Part shown: piece after piece, positions 9,991 through 19,665 of the stretch
Numbering within the stretch: the first letter of the stretch is position 1
Layout: each line of letters opens with the position of its first letter
Origin: Favolaschia claudopus
Lineage: Eukaryota; Basidiomycota; Agaricomycetes; Agaricales; Mycenaceae
DNA: 64,000 nt
NCBI GenBank assembly: GCA_037176885.1
Contig: JAWWNJ010000020.1
Coordinates: forward strand, 1,302,001-1,366,000
Reading direction: 5' to 3'
Notes under the pieces: model-generated
Seen by the model: the letters and a program-made list of their open reading frames with translations, nothing else
Databases searched by the model: none
Told to the model about the DNA's origin: nothing
Made by a program: the position numbers and the translations under genes

Positions 9991-11204
9991 CCAATTCGTG
10001 ATAAAATCTTGTATTACTATTCAATCTACATACTACTACTACCCCCAAGCTGTACTATAGACCATTATACCCCTGCAATTGATAATCCTCACAATCCTAG
10101 CAAAGGGAATCAGTTAAGGAACTTCCATGAGCTACCCACTCACTGGCCGAGCAAATATCTTTTAAGACCACGCCCGACGCGCCGTCTCCTATCCAACTCC
10201 ATATCAGAATCGTAAAAGTATTCACCATTGCACAGCACTCACCTAGACACGTTTTTGGTGAATCTATGACATATCTCAGAATCATATTCGTCGCTCGATG
10301 TGACGGCACTTAGCTGTAACCAAACCACATATTGTTCACGAAATCTGAGTGTCAAGTGGGAGTGAGGTCAGCTAGATTCTCCTCTAGGTAATGATGCACC
10401 TTTTTGAATGGTGCGCGTCGTCCCGTTGTCGCAATATGAGTGGGGGCGGAATCAGCGAGGTTCTCTTACAGACGGCAATGTACCTTTTATTACTGGCGCG
10501 CATGATGAGCTGGTGCTGTCCACCATATGTTAGCTATTGTATATACTATATCTTATATCTTCATACCTTCGAAGGTCCAAATTCATGTCGACCGATCTAT
10601 CCCCGTTAGCAAGCGACATAACAGAACAAGTGTTCGCGATACCTGTAGAATCCTACCTTAGCTTCAACTGGGCCGCAAAGCCGACCTATACGAAACTCAC
10701 GAGAGTGAAGCCGGCACCGTCTTGAGAGTCACCCCAGAAGTCACTCAATGAATCAGTGCTGATAAATGTATGGCGAAGCGACTCACCGCGTCGATTTCGC
10801 TCGTTCTACTAGATTGGATGCTGAGTTGCTGAATTTTAGAGTCGAAACTGCGCGTTTGATGGCGCGAGGCGGGGACTTACGAGTAGGTGTTGTCCGGTCA
10901 GAAGATGGTTAGGTCGGGATAGTTGGTGGCGGCGGGAGACGAAGGTGGTGATGGCGAGAGAAGCGCGGGGATTGCGGTCGCGTGGGAAACGGCGTTGAGA
11001 GAGCGGCGAAGAGGGAGTAGCGGGAGCGCCGTGTCGAGGGCTTGAGGGGCAGGATTGGTGGAGATCGGAAACGAGCGAATGGCGGCGGTGTGGGGCTTGG
11101 ATGGAGGATTTGAGGTAGAAGGCGGAGTGTTGGCGAGGAAGGCAGCGGTGTCAAAGCCTGATTGACGACATGCTGTCAAGTTCCCTTGGAGACGATGGCG
11201 GCGG
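9991..11204. other. Left interior of the composite element, unassigned
   Basis: Small frames are present, for example 10585-10725 on the plus strand (MSTDLSPLASDITEQVF) and 10898-11179 on the minus strand (Pro/Ser-rich). They may be remnants of captured exons, but none is recognisable and none has supporting splice structure that I could confirm. Confidence 0.35.
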
Positions 11205-11770
11205 GCGGCGAGGGAGGAGGGGCAAAGAGGAGGAGAGACACATTTTCGCGCTCAGCAGAAGGAGCTGAAGGGAGGTGGATGAGACGACGAGGGGGAGAGA
11301 GTTAATGACACACGCACCTTTAATCAGAATACAAGGTGGCCGATGGCGTGTTGCAGAAATTGGTGATTGGGAATGAGATCGTGGCGGAAACGAGCGGTTG
11401 ACGAGCGAATTGACGAGCGGAACGTTGAGGAGTGTCGAGGTGGTTGAATCCGAGTCTCTCCGCATACGTTCCCATCAAGTCTTGAAGCTAATTGCCAAGT
11501 ATCGAGAGGCTGAGGAGCGCGTGGATCAGCGATGCAAATGATGGTCATTCCATGCCCTCGTGCCGGTCAAAGAGAGGTGGCAGGGGATAGTTGGCAAGCT
11601 CAAAAGAATTCAAAACGTTTCATAGTCGTCAGAGCACCCGGATGAGGCACTTGAACGCGTCTTACGGGCGCGAAGTCGCGATGTCGATCGGAGACGCAAT
11701 CAGCCTCAGAGGCCGAAAATTTGGGCATTATCGGGTCGTCTCAGCGGCGTGGGACATGTCGATGACCTGC
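11205..11770 (-). repeat. Parent-element block A, copy 1
   Basis: Matches 32826-33405 in opposite orientation. Identity is very high over 11215-11345 and about 80 percent over 11540-11760 by eye. Read on the minus strand it contains coding-like sequence with an intron beginning GTGCGTGTGT and ending CTTCAG, present in both copies. The product was not recognised. Confidence 0.7.
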
Positions 11771-12104
11771 ATGAGTTGGCTTGTATCATCTTCAGGTGCA
11801 TTGAGGCACGGGAAGCCGCGGGACGAGCCACAAGATGAAGGAAGAGGGAAAGGAGCGATGTGTTACATGTCACTGATGTCAGTTAATCACGTGACTGACA
11901 CGTCGCCAAGTCCGAAAGTTGCGTTTCGGCCGAAAATTCTCAAAAATTCAGATAAATTCCAGAATTATTGGTCCGCTGTGCTGGTGGGTCCCTTAAATCT
12001 CCCATGAGTATGCGGCCTGTATTTCTTGCCAACTGCGGAAATTTTTAGGATGCCAGGTTTTTGCCAGATTCAACAAATTGAAATCTGCCCCGAAGACACT
12101 AAAA
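11771..12104. other. Spacer without recognised features
   Basis: AT-rich sequence with no frame or repeat that I could support. It replaces a non-homologous 380-bp stretch in the inverted copy. Confidence 0.35.
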
Positions 12105-12250
12105 ACAAAGTAAACTCAGCCGGGCACACGAGAGGGTGAACGACTGAGGTGTGTCTGTAGCTACTGCGAATATATGTAGACGATCGTAGGTAAAATGATA
12201 GGAGTATACATATTAAGGGGGCAGGCTATACGAGTAACGACGAAGTCGTT
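12105..12250 (+). repeat. Parent-element block B, copy 1
   Basis: Matches 32290-32440 inverted, including CTCAGCCGGGCACACGAGAG and GTAACGACGAAGTCG. The match breaks right after GAAGTCGTT, where unrelated sequence (to 13472) has been inserted. The other side of the break resumes with ACTCCGGCTATAT at 13473. Confidence 0.8.
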
Positions 12251-12370
12251 TTTGTGGATTGCGCTCGCCGACTCAGTCTGCATATGGAGGCGGGAGAGAG
12301 CCCAGCCCCATGGGCTCCCCGGCGCAATGGGGAATCCTTCAGCGGAACCCCCGGCCATGATAGGAGTGTA
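12251..12370 (+). repeat. Dispersed 110-bp repeat
   Basis: Matches 25015-25125 in opposite orientation, sharing GACTCAGTCTG, GCGGGAGAGAGCCCAGCCCC and GGCGCAATGGGGAAT-like stretches. It forms the left part of the 1.2-kb insertion in the composite element. Confidence 0.7.
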
Positions 12371-12574
12371 CGACGCGTCCGCAGAAGGATACCCGCTCAA
12401 AATAGGAGTGCACGACTCGGGACATACCTAAGAGGTGACAGCATAGACAATCGAGAGTAAGGAATTGCAGTTTGTCGAACATGAAGCCAGGATTGAATGA
12501 GCGACCGGTAGGACTTGACTCTTGAAAACCCCAGGTATCGACGAAATGACGCGGAGACGCAGATGCTATAAAAT

Positions 12575-12765
12575 GCAGGTATGGAAATGCGAGGTGCAAA
12601 AGCACAACGAGATGCGGATGCGCGTGCGACAGCACGATAAATGTGATGCGCGTGCAAAAGCACGATAAATGCGGATGCTTGTGCCAAGGCACATTGAATG
12701 TGAATGCAGGTGCAAGAAGCACATTGGAATGCAGGTGCCAAAGCACGATGATTGCGGATGACATG
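12575..12765 (+). repeat. Array of six short hairpins GTGC-N4/5-GCAC
   Basis: Six units of about 30 bp each contain a small palindrome (GTGCAAAAGCAC twice, plus GTGCGACAGCAC, GTGCCAAGGCAC, GTGCAAGAAGCAC and GTGCCAAAGCAC), separated by spacers such as GATAAATGCGGAT. The spacing and the conserved GTGC/GCAC arms show a degenerate tandem array. Confidence 0.7.
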
Positions 12766-12816
12766 CGATGCAGGAATACCTGAGTCAAATGAGTAGCCAA
12801 AGGTACCAGACAGAAA

Positions 12817-13327
12817 GAAGTCTGTTGACGAAGAGTTCGAGGAGAGGGGGAGTGCAAGAGGTCGCAAGGCTTCTTGAATCCGCCCTGGAGCAAGGCATAT
12901 GGCTTGAGCCTCACTCCATGCAAGGTAGACAGCAGAAATAAAAGATAGGAGGCGCGCGAATGGCCCCCGAGAAAAGTAGCCGACCCGAAAGAAGTCTGTT
13001 GACGAAGAGTTCGAGGAGAGGGGGAGTGCAAGAGGTCGCAAGGCTTCTTGAATCCGCCCTGGAGCAAGGCATATGGCTTGAGCCTCACTCCATGCAAGGT
13101 AGACAGCAGAAATAAAAGATAGGAGGCGCGCGAATGGCCCCGAGAAAAGTAGCCGACCGAAAGAAGTCTGTTGACGAAGAGTTCGAGGAGAGGGGGAGTG
13201 CAAGAGGTCGCAAGGCTTCTTGAATCCGCCCTGGAGCAAGGCATATGGCTTGAGCCTCACTCCATGCAAGGTAGACAGCAGAAATAAAAGATAGGAGGCG
13301 CGCGAATGGCCCCCGAGAAAAGTAGCT
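12817..13327 (+). repeat. Three tandem copies of a 172-174-bp unit
   Basis: Units begin GAAGTCTGTTGACGAAGAG at 12817, 12991 and 13163 and end with GAGAAAAGTAGC. They are nearly identical apart from single-base length differences. Long minus-strand frames through this array (12339-13417) are repeat translations and not genes. Confidence 0.9.
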
Positions 13328-13472
13328 CCAGAGGCTTGAGGATAGTGAGCGCAGGCAGGGAGAGACGGGCGGGGTCGACATGAGAGTCAAGAGAGAGAGA
13401 CTCCGATCGTCGATCACCGCTGATCCACAAACCCTATTCTCTCGAACACTCGTGCCCTCGTGGACGTGAGAA

Positions 13473-13528
13473 TGTCAAACTCCGGCTATATGACCAGCCG
13501 AGCCACTACTTCAGCAGACCACACCAAC
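13473..13528 (+). repeat. Parent-element block C, copy 1
   Basis: ACTCCGGCTATATGACCAGC and the following CGAGCCACTACTTCAGCAG match 32250-32300 inverted. The block ends in ACACCAAC, which is repeated at 15353-15360 on the other side of the LTR-ended insertion. Confidence 0.75.
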
Positions 13529-13683
13529 TTAGTCACGGATCGTTAAGGGGTCCCGTGGAGGAGCGACATCCATCACTGCGGAGTTTGAAATTCACTCCGA
13601 GGACCGAGTCCATTTGGAAAGTCGCCCTAATTTGGAAAGCCGCCGCCATCTCTCTACTATATCGTCGTCCTCGAACATACAAG

Positions 13684-14338
13684 ATGCCTTCCGGTACCCC
13701 GAAGGCGCAATTTGAAGAGGATGTGCCCCCGTCCACGCCGTACAGCACAAAATCCGCCTTCCAAGTCACGATGTCTCGCGATCTGGAGGGCATAGGAACA
13801 GCGGCTATTGGTGCGCACTACTTTTTCGTCGATGCTGAACGAGTACTGACCTATATGATTAGCAGACAACAGTCCAGTTCCTGCTACTCCGATTACCCCC
13901 GTTCCTGTGCAGCGTCGCTTTGCTGCACATGCGCCAGGAGTACCAGTCCCATCAGGGTGGCCTTCATTAGTTTACACAACCCCTGCGCCTGTGCTTTCTG
14001 TGACTGGAACTACAACTCAGCCAATGTATTATCCTTCTTATCCCATTCAACCATTCCGACCCCCGCCACCTCGTAAGATGACCGACGCTGCAATGCAAAC
14101 AGTAGATGTCATTGACAATCTTCCGAGTCGGACTAAGATGGCCATCGACTTCACGTCGGATATCTTCAACGGCATAATTCCGCACACCGATGTTGGAGGG
14201 CGTCAGCGTACGAAGTTCCACTGGCCTTCCGGCATCGAGATCGCACCTGAAGATCGCCTTCTCGTTGTTTTCCGCGCTGTCAAGAAGGCTGGATTTCCGA
14301 CTCTCGGCGCTTTTTTTGTTCACCGATCCACGGAGTAG
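13684..14338 (+). pseudogene. N-terminal fragment of an unknown two-exon gene
   Basis: Exon 1 (13684 to about 13810) starts MPSGTPKAQFEEDVPPST and reads PYSTKSAFQVTMSRDLEG. A GTGCGC...TTAGCAG intron of about 50 bp leads to exon 2: a Pro-rich stretch (PVPATPITPVPVQRR, PSYPIQPFRPPPP), then a folded-looking part with DVIDNLPSRTKMAIDFTSDI and RAVKKAGFPTLGAFF. The frame ends at HRSTE, exactly where a RecQ fragment on the other strand begins, so it is a truncated 5' part. I do not recognise the family well enough to name a function, though proteins with a similar start seem common in agarics. It sits inside the LTR-ended insertion. Confidence 0.5.
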
Positions 14339-15060
14339 CGGGCGTTGATGTAACTGTCGGTGTGAAAACCGAAAGCAAGAGCCATTGATACCGCCTCTGC
14401 AGGTGTCGCAGTAGCAGTGGCCGCGACCCAGACCACGGAGCTATTGAGCCGAACTCGCATGTTCAGTAGGGAGAGATAGCCACTCTTGAATATTCCTTCT
14501 TGTCCCACTAAGTGTGCTTCATCAATGGACAGCCAGCGCACGGAATTGATAAATTGAGGGCGCGAAGAAGGGTTTTCATGTCCGATTCATTCAGCATAGA
14601 AGGCGTCATGACAGCCATGCGAATATCGTCTCCATGTTCGAGCTCTTTGAATAAATCCCGTCCTACGAGTCTAGCATTGCGGACCGTGTCCTGATTGATT
14701 GCACGAGCACGAAGCCCGCGACGCGACGCGACATCGGCCTAAAAACGCGATGTTTAGAACATATTCTTGATATATCATGAACCAATCACGCACCTGCTGT
14801 TCCACGAGAACTTTGGTTGGCACAATCATTAACGCGATGCCTTTCTCGCCGCGGGCTTGGGCTGCAATAGGCCCCAGACTGGAGAACCAGAGTTTTCCCC
14901 ATGTTGTTCCAGCAACACAGAAGACATCCTCCCCAGCATTGACATGCATCGCCAGTTCGAGCTGATGAGGATAAGTACACTTCACGGACTTGAGCCCTGG
15001 TACGCAACAATTCTGCCATCCATTCGCGCGAATTTACGGGGTGATGAGAACAAAATGAGG
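14325..15060 (-). pseudogene. RecQ-like DEAH helicase N-terminal fragment
   Basis: Minus strand, in order: a Q-like motif YPHQLELAMHVNAGED; motif I degraded to VFCVAGTTWGKL (expected GxGxGKT); motif Ia ALMIVPTKVLVEQQ; a 50-60-bp GTGCGT...TTTTTAG intron; ADVASRRGLRARAINQDT; MAVMTPSML; motif II RWLSIDEAHLV; and motif III WVAATATATP. It ends soon after at SYINARYSVDR (14320). Two frameshifts are visible, near 15000 (before YPHQL) and near 14565 (between KTLLR and PQFINSVRW). The second RecA domain is missing. RecQ helicases unwind DNA 3' to 5'; this copy cannot work. Confidence 0.7.
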
Positions 15061-15353
15061 GTGTGGGCAGCGCCATTATGTCAAGAATAGTTTAGATTTG
15101 GTTCATTCAGCCAAAAGACGCGTGAAAACCAAGTAGAACGAGTGGATTTTAGTGAGAGCGCGACGCGTCAAGAAATCACCGCGTTGCCATGTGACCAAAG
15201 GACCTTCCATATTGGGAGCCGTCATCATGCCGAATGAAACTCCGCCCATCAATTGTCGCTCCTCAGCCGACCCCCATGACGCGTCCAAGACTTTATATAC
15301 GTTTGAACGACTGTCTTCAAAAAAAGTTTATAAAGTCTTGTTTACGAGACTAA

Positions 15354-15573
15354 CACCAACTGTGAGTTAAGCCTGGGCGTCGAATACGGTGCTCTTCATA
15401 TTTTTTTGGGATGTGGAAACTGTCAGGTCGTACAAGCTCAAGTGTCCACGACGCGAATCAGACATCTTTGTCAAGCTGACACTGACATCAGGTGTAGGAG
15501 CTGTTCAACTTGTCGTGTACGGCTGCCAGTGGTCCTCGGCTGGGACGCGCGGGGCAGGTGATGTCGGTGTGTC
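15354..15573 (+). repeat. Parent-element block D, copy 1
   Basis: Matches 32030-32250 inverted with a few differences (for example TGTACGGCTGCCAGTGGTCC against TGTTCGGCTGCCAGTGGTCC). It stops at GTCGGTGTGTC, where the 4.1-kb element begins; the match resumes with TCGGTGCAGCG at 19666. Confidence 0.85.
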
Positions 15574-15644
15574 CATCAGCAATACCTGGGCCCTCTATGT
15601 AGCGCTACGTAGGGCCTGTAGAGCCCTGTAGTTTGCTGTTAGTA

Positions 15645-16049
15645 CTATCGTGCCAAATTGGTCTGGATTTTCACAATGGGTCTGGATTTTCGATTTTTCT
15701 CTCCTCCCTTTGCACTTTGGGTCTCCGGATTTTTCGGCATTTATTCCGGTACCAATTCACTATGGGTAGAGCTAAAATCCTCACGATTTCATGCAAGTCC
15801 AATGTCAAGAAACGTTCGCCGTTTTCTCGAGGTTTTTGATCTGTCCTGTCAATCCATCAAATACCTTGATGAAAGCCCGTTTTTCTTACTGCCTTCCTTT
15901 GGCCGTATCGCTACGAAACTTGCAGGATCTATAGCCCAATAGCATACAAACAGATTCCGAAAAGTCCGGAGGTCCAAATCGAAAAGGGAGAAGAGAAAAA
16001 TTGAAAATCCAGACCTGTTGTGCAAATCCAGACCTAATTGGCACGATAG
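15645..16049. mobile_element. 405-bp MITE with about 70-bp inverted ends, TA duplication
   Basis: Starts CTATCGTGCCAAATTGGTCT and ends with its inverse (CCAGACCTAATTGGCACGATAG). TA is present at both flanks (15643-15644 and 16050-16051). Imperfect inverted symmetry continues for about 70 bp. It lies inside the subterminal array of the 4.1-kb element, so it is the younger insertion. The TA duplication points to a Tc1/mariner-like mobiliser. Confidence 0.8.
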
Positions 16050-16160
16050 TAACCGTAGACAAGGGTACCCTATATATAGCATTCCGTAGAATGCCCAAAT
16101 CTACGTAGTTCTCTGTAGAAGGCCCGTAGAACCCTTGTAGAATCCTGTAGATTCTGCGCG
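16050..16160 (+). repeat. Subterminal CTGTAGA/CCGTAGA array (left side)
   Basis: At least six GTAGAA/GTAGAT/CTACGTAG motifs occur in about 90 bp. They continue the array at 15598-15632, which was split by the nested MITE. Equivalent motifs (CTACAGA, CTACGTA, CTACCACAGG) lie at 19508-19640. Confidence 0.65.
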
Positions 16161-16569
16161 TCACGCGAAAAAAAAACAATTATGAAAAACCACAACCCCA
16201 GCTTTTAACTCAAGGACGAGGACAGAAATGAGAGGCATAAAGAATATATTAACCCTAACATAGAGTACATTTTGTATTTAAGGAGTAGGAAAGGTTTGGG
16301 CGTCGCGTCGACGGAGTCGACGGGCAGGAGGGGAACGGGAGCGTGATGGGTTGAAATTGAATGGGAGGTGGCAGCCTGGTGTCACGGAGTGACGGGACGT
16401 CGAGAAGGGTTCGTTGAGTCTGGACGATCGAGCTGAGCTGAGCTGGTGTATTGAGGGGAGAGAGAGGCGAGCAGATGGACGGAACGGTAGTGGGAGTGAG
16501 GACGGCTGGGCGGTCGGGACAAGCGCGGGACTTGACGCGTGCGGGGTTAGTAGGTTTAGGTTGGGTTTA

Positions 16570-16700
16570 AGGTTAGACACGGGTACCGGGTATACCCGCG
16601 GTTTCGTACCCGGGGTCTCGCGGGTAGGGGTACGGGTCGATCTTTCGCTGACCCGCACCATACCGCTACCCGGCCGGGTAGACCCGTGGGCCTCGGCTAA
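16570..16700. repeat. Second patch of ACCCG/CGGGT repeats
   Basis: Dense alternation of GGGTACCGGGTATACCCGCG-like, GGGTAGGGGTACGGGTC and CTACCCGGCCGGGTAGACCC sequence, of the same type as 7535-7680. It is embedded in the interior of the 4.1-kb element. Confidence 0.7.
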
Positions 16701-17830
16701 TTTCGGCTGATCTCGGCAAACGATCTTCCGGCTGTACTGATCGGTCCGTGGGCTATAGAACTGGCGCAAATCATCACGGAATAGCCAGCGCGGCCTATTG
16801 CCGACCTTGCAAGCCATCAATCTTTAGGTTGGGTTTAGGCGGAGAAGAGGGCGTGGTGCTGTGGAAAGGTAGAGTGAAGAGGAAAGTAGAGTGAAGATAT
16901 CCCTAGATATTCGTCAGTAAAGATATCAATTTCAAAAGCAGGTTACACACGTCCGCCGGTGCTAATGACGTGTCCCAGGGTGTTGGAGATGCACAGAAGG
17001 TGCGGCTATGGGCGTTGGAACGAAAACGGCGTGGTGTCTGTGCAGGAGGTGAATGGTGACGGGGTGGAGGCGATGGCAGAGTCTGTTGAGCTGTTGAGAT
17101 GGTTGTCCGAATGACCGGCCCGGGCAAGGTGTTTGAGTGAGGCAGGTTGTCGTTGGGTAAGAGGCGAGAGACGAGGTGTACGGCCGGAATCGACGTCTTA
17201 GGTGGCGAGTGAATTCTGAGTAAAGGGATAGTAAGACTGAATGAAAGAGAAGAACAAGCACACACACCTCAGTAAGTTCGGTTCTCGTGGCAATAGAAAA
17301 GATGCCGAGAGATGAGCGAGGACGTTTCAGTCTTGGCTGACGAGAGAGCGGCGCAAACACGTTGAAGCGAGTATCAGACCAAATACAAGCCGTCTAGCGC
17401 ACCTGATAGATAAACCCGTTCTCTAAGTCACGATCTGAAATGAAAAAAATAGAGAGTTAATAAACGTGAGGAGCAGCACGGCCGAATTCGGGGTCGTCGT
17501 GCCGCATGAGGACAAGAGAAACAGAACTAGACTGGAGAACGAGAAGACAACCACGAAGTGAGTGCACGACGACGCACGATGGAGATTGTACGACTAACCT
17601 GTTTCACAGCGATGCCTCTGCCGACGGTCGCCACTCCTAGACAGAAAGCCCGGATAGATACAGGAGCATGTCGACGCCAGTAACGTTGACGGGGACGACA
17701 AGGTCAGAGAAGGAGGCGGTCGAGGGGAATGGTGTTGAGGGAGATGGTAGTGGAAGGAAAGGAAAGCGGGGTGACAGCCAAATATTTGTTTCGAACCAAA
17801 GTCACCGAGTCATGTGGTTGTGACTCGTGA
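16701..17830. other. Interior of the 4.1-kb element, unassigned
   Basis: Ser/Pro/Arg-rich minus-strand frames occur (16278-16820 and 16903-17360) with possible splice sites, but no recognisable domain. They may be remnants of captured host sequence. I cannot support a gene. Confidence 0.3.
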
Positions 17831-17833
17831 CTG

Positions 17834-18940
17834 ATGTGCGGACTTAGAGAATTTTCACCAAGTCCGCTATCCTCCATTATCCCGATTTTCGCTCTACCTT
17901 CCGTCGCCATGGTTCCATTCAACCTTCCGCCCCATTCTCCGCCTCAACGACCCAAGCTACTCTCGGCCAACGGTGCTCTGTTGCCCAGTCATTGCCGCCG
18001 TCTTATTATCTGCTGCCGCTATCGACGACGCGAAGGCTAGCGCAGCTGTCTCCCCTCGCCCACCATACCCGCCGTGGCTGACGACCGCCCCCTTCCTTCA
18101 TCTTGCCCTCCTCATCTCTCAACGTTCTCGCCGTCCTGGACACATCTCACACACTCTTGAGTTTGACAAGCTCCCCTCAACGTCGACAATACCTCCTCAG
18201 CGGCCTCAGCCTGCGACCGCGGCGCCGTTCAGACCATGACCACACAGCCCACCACCTTGTTTTGGTTCAACAACAATCCTATACCTCCGACGCAGCCCGT
18301 TTTCGAGCCCTCGATTCGCCTCTTACGCAATAACACCCACCCCACATCTAGCTCACGACCACGGTGCCTCCCTCGGCGCTCTCCGACGCTACAAACGACT
18401 CGAGTCATGCGCTCGCCGCTCTCGCCCTGTCTGGTGTGTCTCCTTTCTCCATCTTATTTGTTCATTGATCTCTAATTGATTATATCATAGGCTATGGGAT
18501 TCCGCCGCAGGCACAACACGCGTAACACTCCCACACCACAAAAAATACGTCCGAGCACTCGCTATCCTCCCGATAGAATACTTTCTCGCGTCAGGCTCCG
18601 CCGGCGGTAACAACATCAAGAAACGGAATCTCATCGGCACTTTTGTTTTTGATTTCAGTGGGCATAACGCCATCGTCAATACGCTTTCTATCAATGCTAA
18701 GCATATTTTCCTTTCTGGTGGTGCGTGTCTTCGTCGACTTCTCCTCTCATTTCTCAGCTGACATCAGGTCTCTCAGTTTCCGGGACTACAACACCGGCAC
18801 GCCGTTTCACAATATGGAAGGGGTCCCGCAGCCGGGGGTGCTCGCATCGAGTCGGCGGGGTGGGTATACGCCAGCGCCGTTCACGCCGATTCCGCCTTTT
18901 CGAGGAATGACAACATTCACGGGTGATATGCGGTGCTAGG
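17834..18940 (+). other. Coding-like segments, possibly captured host gene
   Basis: Several plus-strand stretches look like protein with splice sites: PFNLPPHSPPQRPKLLS followed by SANGALLP; SSSLNVLAVLDTSHTLLSL; and TTQPTTLFWFNNNPIPPTQP. One intron has a good donor (GTGTGTCTCC near 18434) and ends ATATCATAG at about 18491. Downstream reading breaks into several frames (18643-18939). This suggests exons of a decayed host gene inside the element. The family was not identified, and the joins are not secure. Confidence 0.3.
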
Positions 18941-19504
18941 TGGGGAGAGTGAGGTGCAGAGCTGCGCGGGACTGGAAGACGACAAGCGCGACGCTGGTGA
19001 ACGTGTCAACGTGTGGAAGGATGCAGCGGAGGGGGATGTCACGAGGACGGCTGGGAGTGGGATGGAGGAGAGGGAGACTGGCGCTGGCTTGAAGTTACCG
19101 TAGTATGATCAGTCGTACGCAAATCCCCTCCAGAGAGTGAACGGGCAGGAGGCGGAGGGCGGAGGGGAGAGTGGGATTTGGGGTCGAGGAGGGCGCGTGT
19201 GATGGGGATGACGAGGCGATGGTAAGTACGCGGATGCGAATGTCCGCTTTAACCAGTACAGACCATCTATAAATTTGCATTCATTCTATTGTTTTGTTCT
19301 TCATTTTGTTTATTCAATGTATACACGGACACATTTGCCTTCCTTTGTTTGAGGACGGATTCAAATCTTTTGGCTTGCGTATCAGAAACAATTCGCCGTA
19401 TGAGGCGGGGGAATTCTCGCGACTCACGTTCCGATTCACGGTAGTATGACGCCGCGACGGCGGCACCTCACTGCTTGTATAGTAAGTGGTGGCCGGGTCA
19501 AAGA

Positions 19505-19640
19505 ATACGTGGACGGCAGTCTACGGAGAACTACAAAGGCGCCCCATTTCTACAGAGAACTACATAGCAGCCGCGGATCTACAGACGGCTACGTAAGTCG
19601 GCCTGGATCTACCACAGGCTACGGCCGCTACCGGCATCTA
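19505..19640 (+). repeat. Subterminal array (right side) of the 4.1-kb element
   Basis: Repeated CTACGGAGAACTACAAAG, CTACAGAGAACTACATAG, CTACAGACGGCTACG and CTACCACAGGCTACGG units, roughly 30 bp apart, lie just inside the right CATCAGCAAT end. They are the counterpart of the left array. Confidence 0.65.
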
Positions 19641-19665
19641 TGTCAAAAGCCCGGGATTGCTGATG

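Larger units (their letters stand above)
13529..15352. mobile_element. 1.8-kb insertion with LTR-like termini carrying gene fragments
   Basis: The insertion is flanked by ACACCAACT on both sides, and the empty site is preserved at about 32250 in the inverted copy. The left end TTAGTCACGGATC resembles the start of the Gypsy LTRs at 35852 (TATGTCATGGAT) and 57864 (TATGTCGTGGAT). The right end (15297-15352: GTTTGAACGACTGTCTTC, ACGAGACTA) matches the LTR end at 36275-36328. Between the LTR-like ends lie two unrelated gene fragments (13684-14338 plus and 14325-15060 minus) and no retroelement genes. Confidence 0.55.
15574..19665. mobile_element. 4.1-kb element with CATCAGCAAT inverted ends
   Basis: The empty site is known from the inverted copy (GTGTGTCGGTGCAG near 32036), so the insertion can be placed exactly. 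The left end is CATCAGCAATACCTGGGC and the right end is its imperfect inverse (GCCCGGGATTGCTGATG). Subterminal arrays of CTACRGR / CTGTAGA motifs lie inside both ends (15598-15632 and 16080-16155 left; 19508-19640 right). The flanks allow a 2- to 4-bp target duplication (TC to TGTC). No transposase is visible; the interior holds GC-rich, gene-like fragments and a nested MITE. Confidence 0.65.

Noticed and set aside
12575..12765. CRISPR-like array
   Set aside because: Units are short, degenerate and palindromic, spacers are not unique, and the genome is eukaryotic.
12339..13417. Long minus-strand frames of up to 301 residues
   Set aside because: They are translations of the 172-bp tandem repeat; the same peptide recurs with each unit in several frames.
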